In this document: positions 46,853-56,852 of the stretch, piece by piece
Layout of the letters: every line of letters starts with the position of its first letter
Position numbering within the stretch: the first letter of the stretch is position 1
NCBI RefSeq assembly: GCF_010450875.1
Contig: NZ_CP048422.1
Coordinates: forward strand, 2,267,001-2,331,000
Direction of reading: 5' to 3'
Source: Sphingomonas insulae
GTDB taxonomy: Bacteria > Pseudomonadota > Alphaproteobacteria > Sphingomonadales > Sphingomonadaceae
Length of the DNA stretch: 64,000 nt
The notes under the pieces: model-generated
Database searches by the model: none
Told to the model about the DNA's origin: nothing
What the model saw: only the letters and a program-made list of their open reading frames with translations
Position numbers and translations under genes: made by a program

Positions 46853-47338
46853 TTATTCTTCCGTCTCGCCTTCATCGGCGAGATTGAGCGCGCGCGCCGG
46901 CTGGATGGTCGACACGGCATGCTTGTAGACGAGCTGTGCCATACCCTCGCGCTGGAGGAGCATGCAGAACAGGTCGAACCCGGCGATATGGCCCTGCAGC
47001 ATGACGCCGTTGATGAGGAACATCGTCACCGAATCTTCGGACTTGCGCACGGCGTTCAGGAAGATTTCCTGCAACAACGGCTGCTTGCGCTGCGCTTCGC
47101 CCACCGAATCGACGATCGCGGCGATATCCATCGGCCCCGATGGCATGATCGTGGAAATGGCATGCTTGTAGATCAGCTGCGACTGGCCATCGCGGCGGAG
47201 CAACACCGAAAAATTGTCGAACCAGGTGACGATGCCCTGCAGCTTGACGCCCTTGACCAGAAACATGGTGACCGGGGTCTTGGAACGGCGGAGCGCGTTC
47301 AGGAACAGGTCCTGGAGGGACCCTTGCTTGTCGGCCAT
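46853..47338 (-). CDS. hfq: Tandem double-domain RNA chaperone Hfq
   Basis: The protein matches Hfq, which helps small RNAs pair with messenger RNAs, but at 161 residues it contains two full Sm domains. Domain 1 (about 5-68) has [22 protein letters not shown] and YKHAIST; domain 2 (about 86-149) has [22 protein letters not shown] and YKHAVST. The proximal-face YKHA is kept in both. Domain 2 loses the distal-face Lys (Met 114 for Lys) and its rim reads RKSE instead of RRSK. A three-chain ring with six Sm units is likely, with two alternating faces. The tail is short and acidic. It is between ntrX and hflX, its normal place. Confidence 0.95.
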   Translation of the reverse strand: MADKQGSLQDLFLNALRRSKTPVTMFLVKGVKLQGIVTWFDNFSVLLRRDGQSQLIYKHAISTIMPSGPMDIAAIVDSVGEAQRKQPLLQEIFLNAVRKSEDSVTMFLINGVMLQGHIAGFDLFCMLLQREGMAQLVYKHAVSTIQPARALNLADEGETEE

Positions 47339-47461
47339 GGAAAGCCTTTCGTGTTATTGGCGAGCCGTTTGCCCGCTATCGCGCCGTTTCCCGGCGTCGG
47401 ATCCCGCCCTGACCGGACGGACGATCCCCATCTATGAACGATGACCGGCTACGTCCAGCGG

Positions 47462-48835
47462 TCAATCCTCTCGCATGTCGGTGATGCCGAGCAACTTCAG
47501 CTTCCGGTGCAGCGCCGAACGCTCCATGCCGATGAAGCTTGCGGTGCGGCTGATGTTGCCCGAAAAACGCCGGATCTGGACGCGGAGATATTCCCGCTCG
47601 AACGTCTCGCGCGCCTCGCGCAGCGGTGCCCCCATGATCGCGCCCCCGCCCCCGCCCAGGTCACCCTGGTCGCCCAGCACTTCGGCAGGCAGCAGGTCGA
47701 GGTCGATACGACCGATGCGATCGCCCGGGGCGAGGATGATCGTGCGTTCGACGACGTTGCGCAACTGGCGGACGTTTCCCGGCCAGTCGTAGGATTGCAG
47801 CGCCACCATCGCATCCGCGGCGATCTCGGGCGTGGGGACGCGGCGGTCGGTCGCATAATGGGCCATGAAATGCTCGACGAGCGCGGGGATGTCCTCGCGG
47901 CGTTCTGCCAGTGCGGGGATCAGCACCGGGACCACGTTCAGCCGATAGTACAGGTCTTCGCGGAATCGCCCCTCGGCAATCTCGTGCGTCAGGTCGCGCG
48001 AGGTGGCGGAGACGACGCGGACGTCGACCTTGACGATCCGCGTGCCGCCGATCCGGCTGAAGCTCTGGTCGGTCAGCACGCGCAGGATGCGCGCCTGGGT
48101 GGCGACGGGCATGTCAGCGATTTCGTCCAGGAACAACGTACCGCCATGCGCCTGTTCCAGCAGGCCGGGCCTAACGAGATCGCCCCCCTCCTCTACCCCG
48201 AACAACTCTTCCTCGACGCGTTCGGGTGTCATCCGCGCGGCGCTGACGATCACGAATGGCGCCTGCGCCCGGCTGCTCCACCCGTGCAGCAGGCGCGCGG
48301 CGACCTCTTTGCCGACGCCCGCCGGCCCCATGATCAGGACACGGCTGCCCGTCGCGGCGACGCGCTTCAGCGTGGCGCGTACGCCGTTGATCGATCCGGA
48401 ACTGCCGGTCAGGTCGCTTTCACGCCCCGCCGAAACGCGCAGGCTGGCGACTTCGCGGCGGAGGCGTTCGGTTTCGGTGGCGCGGGCGACGAGCAGCAGC
48501 AAGCGCTCCGCCTCGAACGGCTTTTCGATGAAGTCGCTGGCGCCGCGGCGAATGGCGGCGACGGCGGTGTCGAGGTTGCCGTGACCGGAGATGACGAGCA
48601 CCGGGATCGACGGATCGCGCCGCTTGATCTCGTCGAGCAGTTCGAGGCCATCCAGCCGCGACCCCTGCAACCAGACGTCGAGCAGCACCAGCGACGGGCG
48701 GCGGGTGGCGATCGCCTCCAGCGTCGCGTCGCTGTCCGCTGCGGTACGGGTATCATAGCCCTCGTCCTCAAGGACGCCGGCGACCAGTTCCCGGATATCG
48801 TGTTCGTCGTCGACGACGAGGATGTCGAGCGCCAT
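47462..48835 (-). CDS. ntrX: Nitrogen regulator NtrX
   Basis: A 457-residue response regulator of the NtrY/NtrX pair. It has an N-terminal receiver (LVVDDEHDIREL, phosphoacceptor Asp in LVLLDVWLQG, SGHGNLDTAV), an AAA+ domain and a Fis-type helix-turn-helix (ISRTASFIGMERSALHRKLK). The Walker A is GPAGVGKEVA. The loop that contacts sigma-54 (GAFTGA in NtrC) is absent; LFGVEEGGDLVRPGLLEQAH replaces it. That loss is usual for NtrX and suggests it does not need sigma-54. It is downstream of ntrY and 123 bases before hfq. Confidence 0.95.
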   Translation of the reverse strand: MALDILVVDDEHDIRELVAGVLEDEGYDTRTAADSDATLEAIATRRPSLVLLDVWLQGSRLDGLELLDEIKRRDPSIPVLVISGHGNLDTAVAAIRRGASDFIEKPFEAERLLLLVARATETERLRREVASLRVSAGRESDLTGSSGSINGVRATLKRVAATGSRVLIMGPAGVGKEVAARLLHGWSSRAQAPFVIVSAARMTPERVEEELFGVEEGGDLVRPGLLEQAHGGTLFLDEIADMPVATQARILRVLTDQSFSRIGGTRIVKVDVRVVSATSRDLTHEIAEGRFREDLYYRLNVVPVLIPALAERREDIPALVEHFMAHYATDRRVPTPEIAADAMVALQSYDWPGNVRQLRNVVERTIILAPGDRIGRIDLDLLPAEVLGDQGDLGGGGGAIMGAPLREARETFEREYLRVQIRRFSGNISRTASFIGMERSALHRKLKLLGITDMRED

Positions 48836-48838
48836 AAG

Positions 48839-51064
48839 TTAATTCCGATTGCGTGTGAGTGCTGCGAGCTGGCGGTCCTCGACCGGTTCGGGCGCATCGG
48901 CGCCCTGGTCGAGTGCGGCCAACGCTGCGGCGTCGAAGGTCATGCGAACGACGGTGCCACCGCCATCGCGATCGGCGAACGTCATGAAGCCGTGATGGTC
49001 CTCGACGATCTTCTTGACGATGGCGAGGCCGAGGCCGGTCCCCCTCGCCCGCGTCGTCATATAGGGTTCGACGATGCGGTCGCGATCGGGTGGCAGGCCG
49101 ACGCCGGTATCCGCGACCTCGACGATCATCCTGTCGCCATCCTCGCGTACGGACATGGTGATCACACCACCGCCGCTGCCTTTGCTTTCGATGGCTTCCA
49201 CCGCGTTCTTGACGATATTGGTGAAGGCCTGGCTGAGCTGGCGGCGATCGCAGACCAATATGGGCGCGGGTTCGGAATGGTCGAGTTCGAACCGCGTGGC
49301 AGGGTGGGCGACCTCGTGCAGGAACAGCGACTGGCGGCCGATATCGACCAGCGATTCCTCCCGGAACACCGGCTTCGGCATCCGCGCGAAGGACGAGAAT
49401 TCGTCCACCATCCGCCGCAGATCGCCGACCTGCCGCACGATCGTGTCCGTCAGCCGTGAGAACGTCGTATCGTCGGCATCGACCTTGCTGCCGTAGCGAC
49501 GTTGCAGCCGTTCGGCGGCGAGCTGAATCGGGGTCAACGGGTTCTTGATCTCGTGCGCGATCCGCCGCGCCACATCCGACCAGGCGGCCCGCCGCTGATC
49601 CAGCAGCTGCTGGGTGATGTCGTCGAACGTCAGGATGGGACCCGAATCGGTACGCGCGATCCGCACCGCGAGCGTGCGCGGTTCGCCGCCCCGCGCGACC
49701 TGCACGATCGCCTCGCGCTCGCGGCCACCGACCAGATCGGCGAATTCGGGCGCCACCAGGGTGAGCGGCCGACCGACTAGGCCATCCTCTCCCGTGCCGA
49801 TCAGTTCGGTGGCGGAGCGATTGGCGATCCGCACCGTGCCATCCTCGGCGACCGCGATGACGCCGGCGGACACGCCCGCCATCACCGCCTCGATCAGCGC
49901 ACGGCGGTTGTCGAGCTGATCGTTGGCCGTCACCAGCGCGCTCGTCTGTTCCTGCAACCGGCCGGTCATCTGGTTGAAGGCGTTGGCCAGCGTGCCGACC
50001 TCGTCCCTGCGGCGGGGATCGGGGACGCGCGCGGTCAGGTCGCCGGTCGCGACCTTGCGCGCCGCGTCGACGAGTTCGGCGACCGGTCGCACCAGCCGGT
50101 CCGCCACCGCCAGCGCCGCCCACACCGCGACCGCGACGATGAACAGCGACACCAGCAGCAGCGCGGCGTTGAACTTGAGCTGCAACGCACGCGACCGGCT
50201 CTGCAGGCTCTGATAGTCGCGGATGATCGCATCGCCACGCCGGATCTGGCTGGCGAGTTGCGGGTCGAAAATCCGCGCCGAATAGAGATAGGCACCCTTG
50301 CCATAGGCGAGCGGCACCACCGCGCCGATGCGATCGTCGCTGCGGATCAGGACGTACGGCTTGCCCCCGTCCAGCGCCTTTTCCATCGCCGGCGTCACGA
50401 TATTCTGCAACGGCTTGTCATAGGGGTTGAGGACGATTAGCGGATCGGCCTCGCCCCGGCCGATGATCATGCCTTCCGACTGTTCGCGCCGGTAGGTCTG
50501 GAACACCAGGAATTGCTGGAAGAACTTGCTGTCCACGGCGTGGGTCTGCAATTCCGCCGACAGATCGCCGCTCATGGCCTGCACCTGCGCGACGACGCGA
50601 TCGGCTTCGCGCTGGTAATTCTCGCCGACGAGCGTCCGCGCATTTTCCAGCATGCCGCTGGCGCGATCGGACGACCAGAATTCCACCCCGATCTGGAAAA
50701 GCAGCGAGGCGAAGATCGTGACGAGCAAGGCCGGAACCGCTGCGATGATCGAGAAGATCGCGACGAGCCGCACGTGCAGCACCCCCTCGCCCCCGACCAG
50801 CGAGGCCGCGGCACGGCGGCGTGCGATCCGCCGCCCGACCAGCATCAGCAGCGCGATGCCCGGTACCAGATTGGCGACCAGCAACGATGCGATGGTCGGC
50901 GGCGACAGCGGTACCTGCGGCTTGCTGGTACCGGCGATGATGAAATACGTCGTTGCCGCGATACCGATGCAGAGCGCCACCACCAGCGCTTCCACCGCGG
51001 GCGTGATGCGCAGGCGGCGTTCCGGTGTGGTGTCGAACAGATCGGGCGTCGGTCCCGCGGTCAT
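48839..51064 (-). CDS. ntrY: Sensor histidine kinase NtrY
   Basis: A 741-residue membrane kinase partner of NtrX. Membrane segments lie at about 23-45, 58-78, 100-130 and 300-322, with a periplasmic region between the last two. A HAMP segment (LVRPVAELVDAARKVATGD), a PAS domain (VMAGVSAGVIAVAEDGTVR), the dimerisation His in ARRIAHEIKNPLTPIQLAAE, and an ATPase domain (DTGVGLPPD, RARGTGLGLAIVKKI) follow. It senses an unknown nitrogen or redox signal. Confidence 0.95.
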   Translation of the reverse strand: MTAGPTPDLFDTTPERRLRITPAVEALVVALCIGIAATTYFIIAGTSKPQVPLSPPTIASLLVANLVPGIALLMLVGRRIARRRAAASLVGGEGVLHVRLVAIFSIIAAVPALLVTIFASLLFQIGVEFWSSDRASGMLENARTLVGENYQREADRVVAQVQAMSGDLSAELQTHAVDSKFFQQFLVFQTYRREQSEGMIIGRGEADPLIVLNPYDKPLQNIVTPAMEKALDGGKPYVLIRSDDRIGAVVPLAYGKGAYLYSARIFDPQLASQIRRGDAIIRDYQSLQSRSRALQLKFNAALLLVSLFIVAVAVWAALAVADRLVRPVAELVDAARKVATGDLTARVPDPRRRDEVGTLANAFNQMTGRLQEQTSALVTANDQLDNRRALIEAVMAGVSAGVIAVAEDGTVRIANRSATELIGTGEDGLVGRPLTLVAPEFADLVGGREREAIVQVARGGEPRTLAVRIARTDSGPILTFDDITQQLLDQRRAAWSDVARRIAHEIKNPLTPIQLAAERLQRRYGSKVDADDTTFSRLTDTIVRQVGDLRRMVDEFSSFARMPKPVFREESLVDIGRQSLFLHEVAHPATRFELDHSEPAPILVCDRRQLSQAFTNIVKNAVEAIESKGSGGGVITMSVREDGDRMIVEVADTGVGLPPDRDRIVEPYMTTRARGTGLGLAIVKKIVEDHHGFMTFADRDGGGTVVRMTFDAAALAALDQGADAPEPVEDRQLAALTRNRN

Positions 51065-51155
51065 TACCCCTTACGTACAACGTGGATTGTTGCACGGAAA
51101 CCACATAATTCGTCGCTAGCGATGGTTTGTGGTAACAGTCCGGTGAGTGGCGGGA

Positions 51156-52574
51156 TCAGTCGTCGCCGCCAACCGCAATGCCCAGGGTATCCAGCCGCTT
51201 GCGCAAGGTGTTGCGATTCAGCCCCAGCGCGCGGGCGGCGCGCAGCTGGTTGCCGCCGTGGCGGGCAAGCATGGTTTCGATCAACGGCCGTTCGACTTCA
51301 CCGATGACGCGATCGTAGAGGCTGCCGTCGTCCAGCGCGTCCGGGCGTTCGCGGGCGATTCGTTCGATCAGATGGCGAACCGCCTCGGCAATGCCGGCGT
51401 CCGCATGATCGGGGGGCGTGGCACTCGGCGCGCCCAGCAGCTCGCGGATCGTCGGCGCATCGATGAGTTCATCGCGGGCCAGCACCGCGAGCCGGCGCAT
51501 CAGGTTCTCAAGCTCGCGTACGTTACCGGGCCAATCGTGGGCGGCGAGCGAGGCCTGCGCGGCGTTGCTCAATTGCCGCCGCGGCAACCCTTGGGCGGCG
51601 GCGCTTTCCAGAAAGTGGCGGGCGAGCAGCGGAATATCCTGCCGCCGTTCGCGCAAGGCAGGCAAAGCGATGGGCACGACGTTGAGCCGATAGAACAGGT
51701 CCTCGCGAAAGTGGCCTGCGGCGACCTGCTGCGTCAGGTCGCGGTTGGTTGCCGCGACGACACGCACGTCGGCGCGCATCGTGCGGGCACCACCGACCGT
51801 GGTGAACTCGCCCGACTGGAGCACGCGGAGCAGCCGCGTCTGCGCCTCCATCGGCATGTCGCCGATCTCGTCCAGGAACAACGTGCCGCCGGCAGCCTGT
51901 TCGAACCGCCCGGCATTCCGCACCGCGGCCCCGGTGAATGCTCCCCGTTCATGGCCAAACAACTCCGCCTCGATCAGTTCGCGCGGGATCGCGGCCATGT
52001 TGATCGCCACGAACGGTGCCAACCGCCGGGCACCGAGATCATGGATGGCGCGAGCGACCAATTCCTTGCCCGTTCCCGATTCGCCGGAGATCAGTACAGT
52101 GAGGTCGTTCGACAGCACCCGCGCGATGATACGATAGACGTCCTGCATCGCCGGCGAACGGCCGATCAGCGGCAGCTCCGGATCCTCGCCCGCCTCCGGC
52201 TGCGGCATGATCGCGCCCCGCGCCAGCGCCCCGGTCACCGCCCGCGTCAGATCGTCCAGATCGAAGGGCTTGGGCAGGTATTCATAGGCCCCGACCTCCG
52301 CCGCCCGTACCGCCGTAGTCAGGGTGTTCTGCGCGGACAGGATGATGATCGGCAGTTGCGGCAGTCGCTGGCCGATCTCCTTCACCCGATCGATGCCGTC
52401 GCCATCGGGGAGGATGACATCGGTGACCAGTACGTCCGGCACGCGCGTCGCCAGCGCCCGGTCGAGTTGCTGGAGCGTCTCGGCCGTCTGCACCTCATGA
52501 CCGGCGCGGCGCAGCGCCTGGGCGACGACGGTGCGGATCGCGGCATCGTCGTCAACGACGAGGATTCTGGTCAT
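51156..52574 (-). CDS. ntrC: Nitrogen regulator NtrC (sigma-54 activator)
   Basis: A 472-residue response regulator that turns on nitrogen-assimilation promoters with sigma-54. The receiver has ILVVDDDAAIRTVV and VLVTDVILPDGDG (phosphoacceptor Asp). The AAA+ domain has GESGTGKELVARAI, the intact GAFTGA loop (GHERGAFTGAAVRN) and FLDEIGDMPMEAQTRLL. The C-terminus is a Fis-type helix-turn-helix (LRAARALGLNRNTLRKRLDT). Its ATG overlaps the ntrB stop. Confidence 0.96.
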   Translation of the reverse strand: MTRILVVDDDAAIRTVVAQALRRAGHEVQTAETLQQLDRALATRVPDVLVTDVILPDGDGIDRVKEIGQRLPQLPIIILSAQNTLTTAVRAAEVGAYEYLPKPFDLDDLTRAVTGALARGAIMPQPEAGEDPELPLIGRSPAMQDVYRIIARVLSNDLTVLISGESGTGKELVARAIHDLGARRLAPFVAINMAAIPRELIEAELFGHERGAFTGAAVRNAGRFEQAAGGTLFLDEIGDMPMEAQTRLLRVLQSGEFTTVGGARTMRADVRVVAATNRDLTQQVAAGHFREDLFYRLNVVPIALPALRERRQDIPLLARHFLESAAAQGLPRRQLSNAAQASLAAHDWPGNVRELENLMRRLAVLARDELIDAPTIRELLGAPSATPPDHADAGIAEAVRHLIERIARERPDALDDGSLYDRVIGEVERPLIETMLARHGGNQLRAARALGLNRNTLRKRLDTLGIAVGGDD

Positions 52575-53614
52575 GGGGCGGTCGCCCGCGGCAGCAATAG
52601 GCGCAGCGTCGTCATCTCGGGACTTCCTTCGCGGGCGTATTGGACGATGCCGCCCATGTCGCGCATCAGCTTGTCGACCAGCGCGAGGCCGAGCCCCTGC
52701 CCCTCCGGCCGCCCCGACACGAAGGGGTCGAAGAGGTGATCGGCGATGTCGACGGGGGCGCCGGGACCGTTGTCCAGCACGCAGATCTCGATCGGCAGCG
52801 GCACCCGCGGCTTGCCCGGTGCGGCGGCCACCGACATGCCGTGCCGATACGCGGTGGTGATGACGATGCGCGGATTGCGTTCGAGCCGCGCCGCCTCCCG
52901 AGCGTTCTTCAGAAGGTTTATCAGGATTTGCAGCAGGGCGTCCCGATTGACCGCGGCGGGCGGCAGCGACGGGTCGAACCGCTCCTCTATCGTCACGCCC
53001 CGCGCGAAGCCGGCGAGCGCGAGCCGGCGGGCATGCCCGATCAGCGGGTAGATATTCTCCGCCGCGATGGTCAGTGGACGGGTATCGCTGAAGTCCTGCA
53101 TCCGGTCGATCAAGGCGGCGATCCGGTCGACCTCGGTAACGATCAGCGTGGTGAGTTCGCCCGCGCCCAACAGCTGCGCCGCGCCGCGGATGCCGGACAG
53201 CGGGTTCTTGATCTCATGCGCCAGCATCGCCGCCGCACCACTTGCGGCGCGCGCGCTGGCCCCGCGCGCGCTCGGGCCCAACGCCCGCGTGCTGGCGGCG
53301 GTGTGGAGCGTGATCGCTCGCCAGCCGGGATGGTCCGCGATTGCCGCCTCGACGAAATCGACGCGGATCTTGGGGCCATGGGGCGTCGCGATCTCGGTAT
53401 CGTAGAAGGCCATGCCCTGCCCCTCCGGGCGATCGCCGGCGGCGGGAGGCGGCAGGATCGCCGTCAGCGGCTGGCCGCGCATCACCCGTTCCGACAGGTT
53501 GAGCAACTGCTCGGCCAGCGCATTGGCATGCGCGATCCGATCGTCCGGGTCGACCACGATCACCGCGACGGGCAGCGCCGCAAACAGCTCGGCAAACCCC
53601 GGACGGCCACTCAT
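52571..53614 (-). CDS. ntrB: Nitrogen-sensing histidine kinase NtrB
   Basis: A 347-residue cytoplasmic kinase that phosphorylates NtrC. It has an N-terminal PAS domain (ELFAALPVAVIVVDPDDRIA), the His box MLAHEIKNPLSGIRGAAQLL, and an ATPase domain (LINLLKNAREAA, VLDNGPGAPVDIADHLFDPF, GQGLGLALVDKL). No membrane segment is seen. ATG 53614 is preferred over the longer frame; dusB ends eight bases upstream. Confidence 0.95.
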   Translation of the reverse strand: MSGRPGFAELFAALPVAVIVVDPDDRIAHANALAEQLLNLSERVMRGQPLTAILPPPAAGDRPEGQGMAFYDTEIATPHGPKIRVDFVEAAIADHPGWRAITLHTAASTRALGPSARGASARAASGAAAMLAHEIKNPLSGIRGAAQLLGAGELTTLIVTEVDRIAALIDRMQDFSDTRPLTIAAENIYPLIGHARRLALAGFARGVTIEERFDPSLPPAAVNRDALLQILINLLKNAREAARLERNPRIVITTAYRHGMSVAAAPGKPRVPLPIEICVLDNGPGAPVDIADHLFDPFVSGRPEGQGLGLALVDKLMRDMGGIVQYAREGSPEMTTLRLLLPRATAP

Positions 53615-53621
53615 CGACAGA

Positions 53622-54632
53622 TCATGCGGCCTGTCGGATGGCAGGCTGGTCGCGGTGCGGCGCATAGAAGTCGGCGAGCATGCGCTTGACGACCCTGGCA
53701 TCGGGCTGCTGGTTCACCGCGTTGCGGAACTCCGCCGATCCGGTCAGACCCTTGGTATACCAGCCGATGTGCTTGCGCGCCATGTTGACGCCCGTCACCT
53801 CGCCATAATGGTCGAGCATCGCGTCGTAATGCTCGACGATCACACGATATTGTTCGTCCAGCGACGGATCGGGGCGGCGGGCGCCGGTGGCGAGATACTC
53901 CATCACCTGCCCCAATACCCACGGCCGGCCATAAGCACCGCGACCGATCATGATACCATCGGCCCCCGACTGGTCGAGCGCGGCGACGGCGTCGTCGATC
54001 GTGCAGATGTCGCCGTTGGCGATGACCGGGATGCCGACCGCTTCCTTGACGGTGCGGATGAAGCGCCAGTCGGCACTCCCCTTGTACATCTGGTTGCGGG
54101 TGCGGCCATGGACGGTGATGAGTTGCACACCCAGGTCCTGCGCAATCCGAGACAATTCGGGGGCGTTGAGGCTATCGAGATCCCACCCCATCCGCATCTT
54201 GAGCGTCACCGGCGCCTTGACCGCCTTCACCACCGCATCGACCAGTTGCGCGGCCAGCGTCGGGTCGCGCATTAGCGCCGATCCGGCATCGCCGTTGGTC
54301 ACCTTGCGGACGGGGCAGCCCATGTTGATGTCGATGATCGCCGCACCGCGATCCTCGGCCAGCTTCGCCGCCTCTGCCATTTCATAGGGCGTGCAACCGA
54401 CCAGCTGCATCGAGACGGGCTCTTCCGACAGATGCCACGCCGCCTTCTGGATCGATTGCCGCGTCTCGCGGATCGCGGCCTGGCTGGCGATCATCTCGGT
54501 AACGTTGAGGCCGGAGCCATAGCGGCGCACGAGCGTACGGAACGGCATATCGGTGACGCCGGTCATCGGTGCCAGCACGACGGGACTGTCGATCCGCACG
54601 GGACCGATCTGGATGGGCGTAAGCTGTGCCAT
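53622..54632 (-). CDS. dusB: tRNA-dihydrouridine synthase DusB (NifR3)
   Basis: A 336-residue FMN enzyme that reduces specific uridines in tRNA. It has [40 protein letters not shown] with the catalytic Cys, [20 protein letters not shown] and [15 protein letters not shown] with [10 protein letters not shown]. It is the first gene of the nitrogen-control operon (the historical nifR3-ntrBC arrangement) and is divergent from ispDF. ATG 54632 gives the standard N-terminus ([10 protein letters not shown]). Confidence 0.95.
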   Translation of the reverse strand: MAQLTPIQIGPVRIDSPVVLAPMTGVTDMPFRTLVRRYGSGLNVTEMIASQAAIRETRQSIQKAAWHLSEEPVSMQLVGCTPYEMAEAAKLAEDRGAAIIDINMGCPVRKVTNGDAGSALMRDPTLAAQLVDAVVKAVKAPVTLKMRMGWDLDSLNAPELSRIAQDLGVQLITVHGRTRNQMYKGSADWRFIRTVKEAVGIPVIANGDICTIDDAVAALDQSGADGIMIGRGAYGRPWVLGQVMEYLATGARRPDPSLDEQYRVIVEHYDAMLDHYGEVTGVNMARKHIGWYTKGLTGSAEFRNAVNQQPDARVVKRMLADFYAPHRDQPAIRQAA

Positions 54633-54712
54633 GATCTGCCTGAAAAACGGGCATACCCTATCCGCTTCGGCCGGCGCTGGCAAGGTTGGCGGCCATGCGC
54701 TAGGCGGCGTGC

Positions 54713-55837
54713 ATGACGGATCGACCACGGATGGTGGCGCTGATCGTGGCGGCGGGCAGCGGCTCGCGCGCGGGCGGCGCGGTTCCCAAGCAATATGCGA
54801 TGGTGGCGGGCAAGCCGCTGATCGCCCACGCTTATGCGGCGTTATGCGGCCACCCTCTGGTGGACGAGGTGATGGTGGTGATCGCCGCCGGTGCCGAACC
54901 GCTGGCGCGCGCGGCGCTCGGAGATGTGCCGCTGATCGTCGGGGGCGCGACGCGGCGCGAGTCGGTCGCCCACGGTCTGGCGGCGGTGAAGGCGGACCTC
55001 GTCCTCGTCCACGACGCCGCGCGGCCGTTCGTTCCGGCAGAGGTGATCGATCGCATCGCGACCGCGCTCAGGGACCATGCGGCGGCGATGCCCGTGCTCA
55101 CCATGGCGGATACGCTGGTGCGCGACGGCATCGTGGTGCCACGCGACGGACTGTCGCGGGTGCAGACGCCGCAGGGCTTCCGCATCGATACGTTACGAGC
55201 CGCGCATGCGGCGTGGCCGAATGACGAGGAGGCGACCGACGATGCCCAGATGGTGCAGCGACTTGGCGGGAGCGTGGCTTTGGTGCAGGGCGATCCGATG
55301 CTCGACAAAGTGACGCATCCACAGGATTTTTCTGCCGCCGAGGCGAAAGTGGCATGGGAGACGCGCAGCGCGTCGGGATTCGACGTCCACCGGCTGGAGG
55401 CGGGCGAGGAATTGTGGCTAGGCGGCGTGCTGATCCCGCACGACAAGGGATTGTCGGGGCATAGCGACGCCGACGTCGGCCTGCACGCCCTGACCGACGC
55501 CCTGTTGGGGACGATCGCGGCCGGCGACATCGGCACGCATTTCCCGCCATCCGACCCGCAATGGAAGGGCGCGGATTCGGCGCGTTTCCTCCAGCATGCC
55601 GCATCGCTCATCGCCGACAAGGGCGGCAGGATCGATTTCGTCGACCTGACCCTGATCTGCGAAGAACCGAAGGTCGGTCCGCATCGCGGGGCCATGCGCG
55701 GCCGGATCGGCGAACTGCTTGGTCTGGGCGAGGACCGCGTGAGCATCAAGGCGACGACGACCGAGCGGCTGGGCTTCACCGGACGTGGCGAAGGGATTGC
55801 GGCCCAGGCGATCGCAACCGTGAGCCTGCCACGATGA
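54713..55837 (+). CDS. ispDF: Bifunctional IspDF (MEP-pathway enzyme)
   Basis: A 374-residue fusion of two enzymes of isoprenoid synthesis. The IspD part (about 1-215) adds CTP to [33 protein letters not shown] and the QTPQGFR loop. The IspF part (about 217-374) makes the cyclic diphosphate: [11 protein letters not shown] and [20 protein letters not shown] with the metal ligands, [11 protein letters not shown] and [15 protein letters not shown]. The fused form is widespread in alphaproteobacteria. Its stop overlaps the next start by four bases. Confidence 0.96.
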   Translation: MTDRPRMVALIVAAGSGSRAGGAVPKQYAMVAGKPLIAHAYAALCGHPLVDEVMVVIAAGAEPLARAALGDVPLIVGGATRRESVAHGLAAVKADLVLVHDAARPFVPAEVIDRIATALRDHAAAMPVLTMADTLVRDGIVVPRDGLSRVQTPQGFRIDTLRAAHAAWPNDEEATDDAQMVQRLGGSVALVQGDPMLDKVTHPQDFSAAEAKVAWETRSASGFDVHRLEAGEELWLGGVLIPHDKGLSGHSDADVGLHALTDALLGTIAAGDIGTHFPPSDPQWKGADSARFLQHAASLIADKGGRIDFVDLTLICEEPKVGPHRGAMRGRIGELLGLGEDRVSIKATTTERLGFTGRGEGIAAQAIATVSLPR

Positions 55838-56352
55838 GGGCGCTGCTCGCTGCTGTGGCGCTGCTGACCAGCCCGGCGCAGGCCCAGACGCGCTGCATCA
55901 CCACGCCGGAGGCAGAGGCGATGACCCTGGTCGCCTTGCCCGACATCATCCAGCAGACGGGTATCATCTGCGCGACCCGTTTGCCTGCGAGCAGCCTGTT
56001 GCGGCGGAACGACAGCGGTTTCCTGGCGAAATATCAGGATGCCGCCGACCGCGCATGGCCCAACGCACGCGCGGCGATCGTCAAGCTGTCGGATCCGATG
56101 ATCGACACGCTGCTCCAGTCGGAATTCGCGCGGCCGCTGCTCACCGCGGCGCTGGCGCCGGTGCTGGTCGGACGGATCAATCCGGCGGATTGCGGGACGA
56201 TCGATCAGTTCGTGACGCAGCTTGCCCCGTTACCGCCGGTGAATACGGCGGGCGTGATCGTTACGACACTGCGTTACTTCAAGGCGGAGAAGGCCAAGGG
56301 CAAGGCCATCGCGGTCCCCGACCTGCCGCTCTGCACCGAGGAGCGTCGCTGA
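55834..56352 (+). CDS. Small exported protein of unknown function
   Basis: A 172-residue protein with a signal peptide ([18 protein letters not shown]) and four cysteines in the mature part (RCITTPEAEAMTL, GIICATR, ADCGTIDQF, PLCTEERR), probably two disulfides. It has no recognised domain. It overlaps both neighbours (ATGA with ispDF, TGATG with the CinA-like gene), so it is expressed from that operon. The periplasm is the likely site. Confidence 0.8.
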   Translation: MRALLAAVALLTSPAQAQTRCITTPEAEAMTLVALPDIIQQTGIICATRLPASSLLRRNDSGFLAKYQDAADRAWPNARAAIVKLSDPMIDTLLQSEFARPLLTAALAPVLVGRINPADCGTIDQFVTQLAPLPPVNTAGVIVTTLRYFKAEKAKGKAIAVPDLPLCTEERR

Positions 56353-56852
56353 TGAACAGCCTGCTACCGCCGGAATTGATCGAAGCCGCCGCACGCGTGG
56401 TCGAGGCGAACCGTGCCGTCGGCCGTACCGTGGCACTGGCGGAAAGCTGCACCGGCGGACTCGTGGCTGCGGCGATCACCGAGATACCGGGATCCTCCGA
56501 CGTCTTTGGCGCCGGCTTCGTCACCTATTCCAACGAAGCCAAGATGAAGCTGCTCAAGGTCAATTCCGACGTGCTCGAGACCTTTGGCGCGGTGTCGATC
56601 GCGGTGGCGTGGAGCATGGCGCAGGGCGCGCTGGCCAACAGCGGAGCCGATGTCGCAGTGGCGATCACCGGCATCGCCGGGCCGGGCGGCGGGTCTGAGA
56701 AGAAGCCGGTGGGTACGGTCGTATTCGCCCGCGCCGAAAAGGGCGGTGATCCGTCCGACGTCCACGCCGATCGCAAGATGTTCGGCGACCTCGGCCGTGG
56801 CGGCATCCGCCTTCAGGCAGCGCTGGTCGCGCTCGAATTGCTGCTGCCGTAA
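56352..56852 (+). CDS. pncC: CinA-family nicotinamide-nucleotide amidase (PncC)
   Basis: A 166-residue enzyme that deamidates nicotinamide mononucleotide to recycle NAD. The hallmarks are TVALAESCTGGLVAAAITEI with the catalytic Ser and Thr, TYSNEAKMKLL, VSIAVAWSMAQGAL and TGIAGPGGGSEKKPVGTV. It is the stand-alone C-terminal domain of CinA. Its last 40 bases overlap the end of the convergent coq10-like gene on the other strand. Confidence 0.93.
   Translation: MNSLLPPELIEAAARVVEANRAVGRTVALAESCTGGLVAAAITEIPGSSDVFGAGFVTYSNEAKMKLLKVNSDVLETFGAVSIAVAWSMAQGALANSGADVAVAITGIAGPGGGSEKKPVGTVVFARAEKGGDPSDVHADRKMFGDLGRGGIRLQAALVALELLLP

Noticed and set aside
47441-49459. A 672-codon plus-strand frame opposite ntrX and ntrY
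   Set aside because: It is an antisense shadow; the opposite strand has complete two-component regulator motifs.
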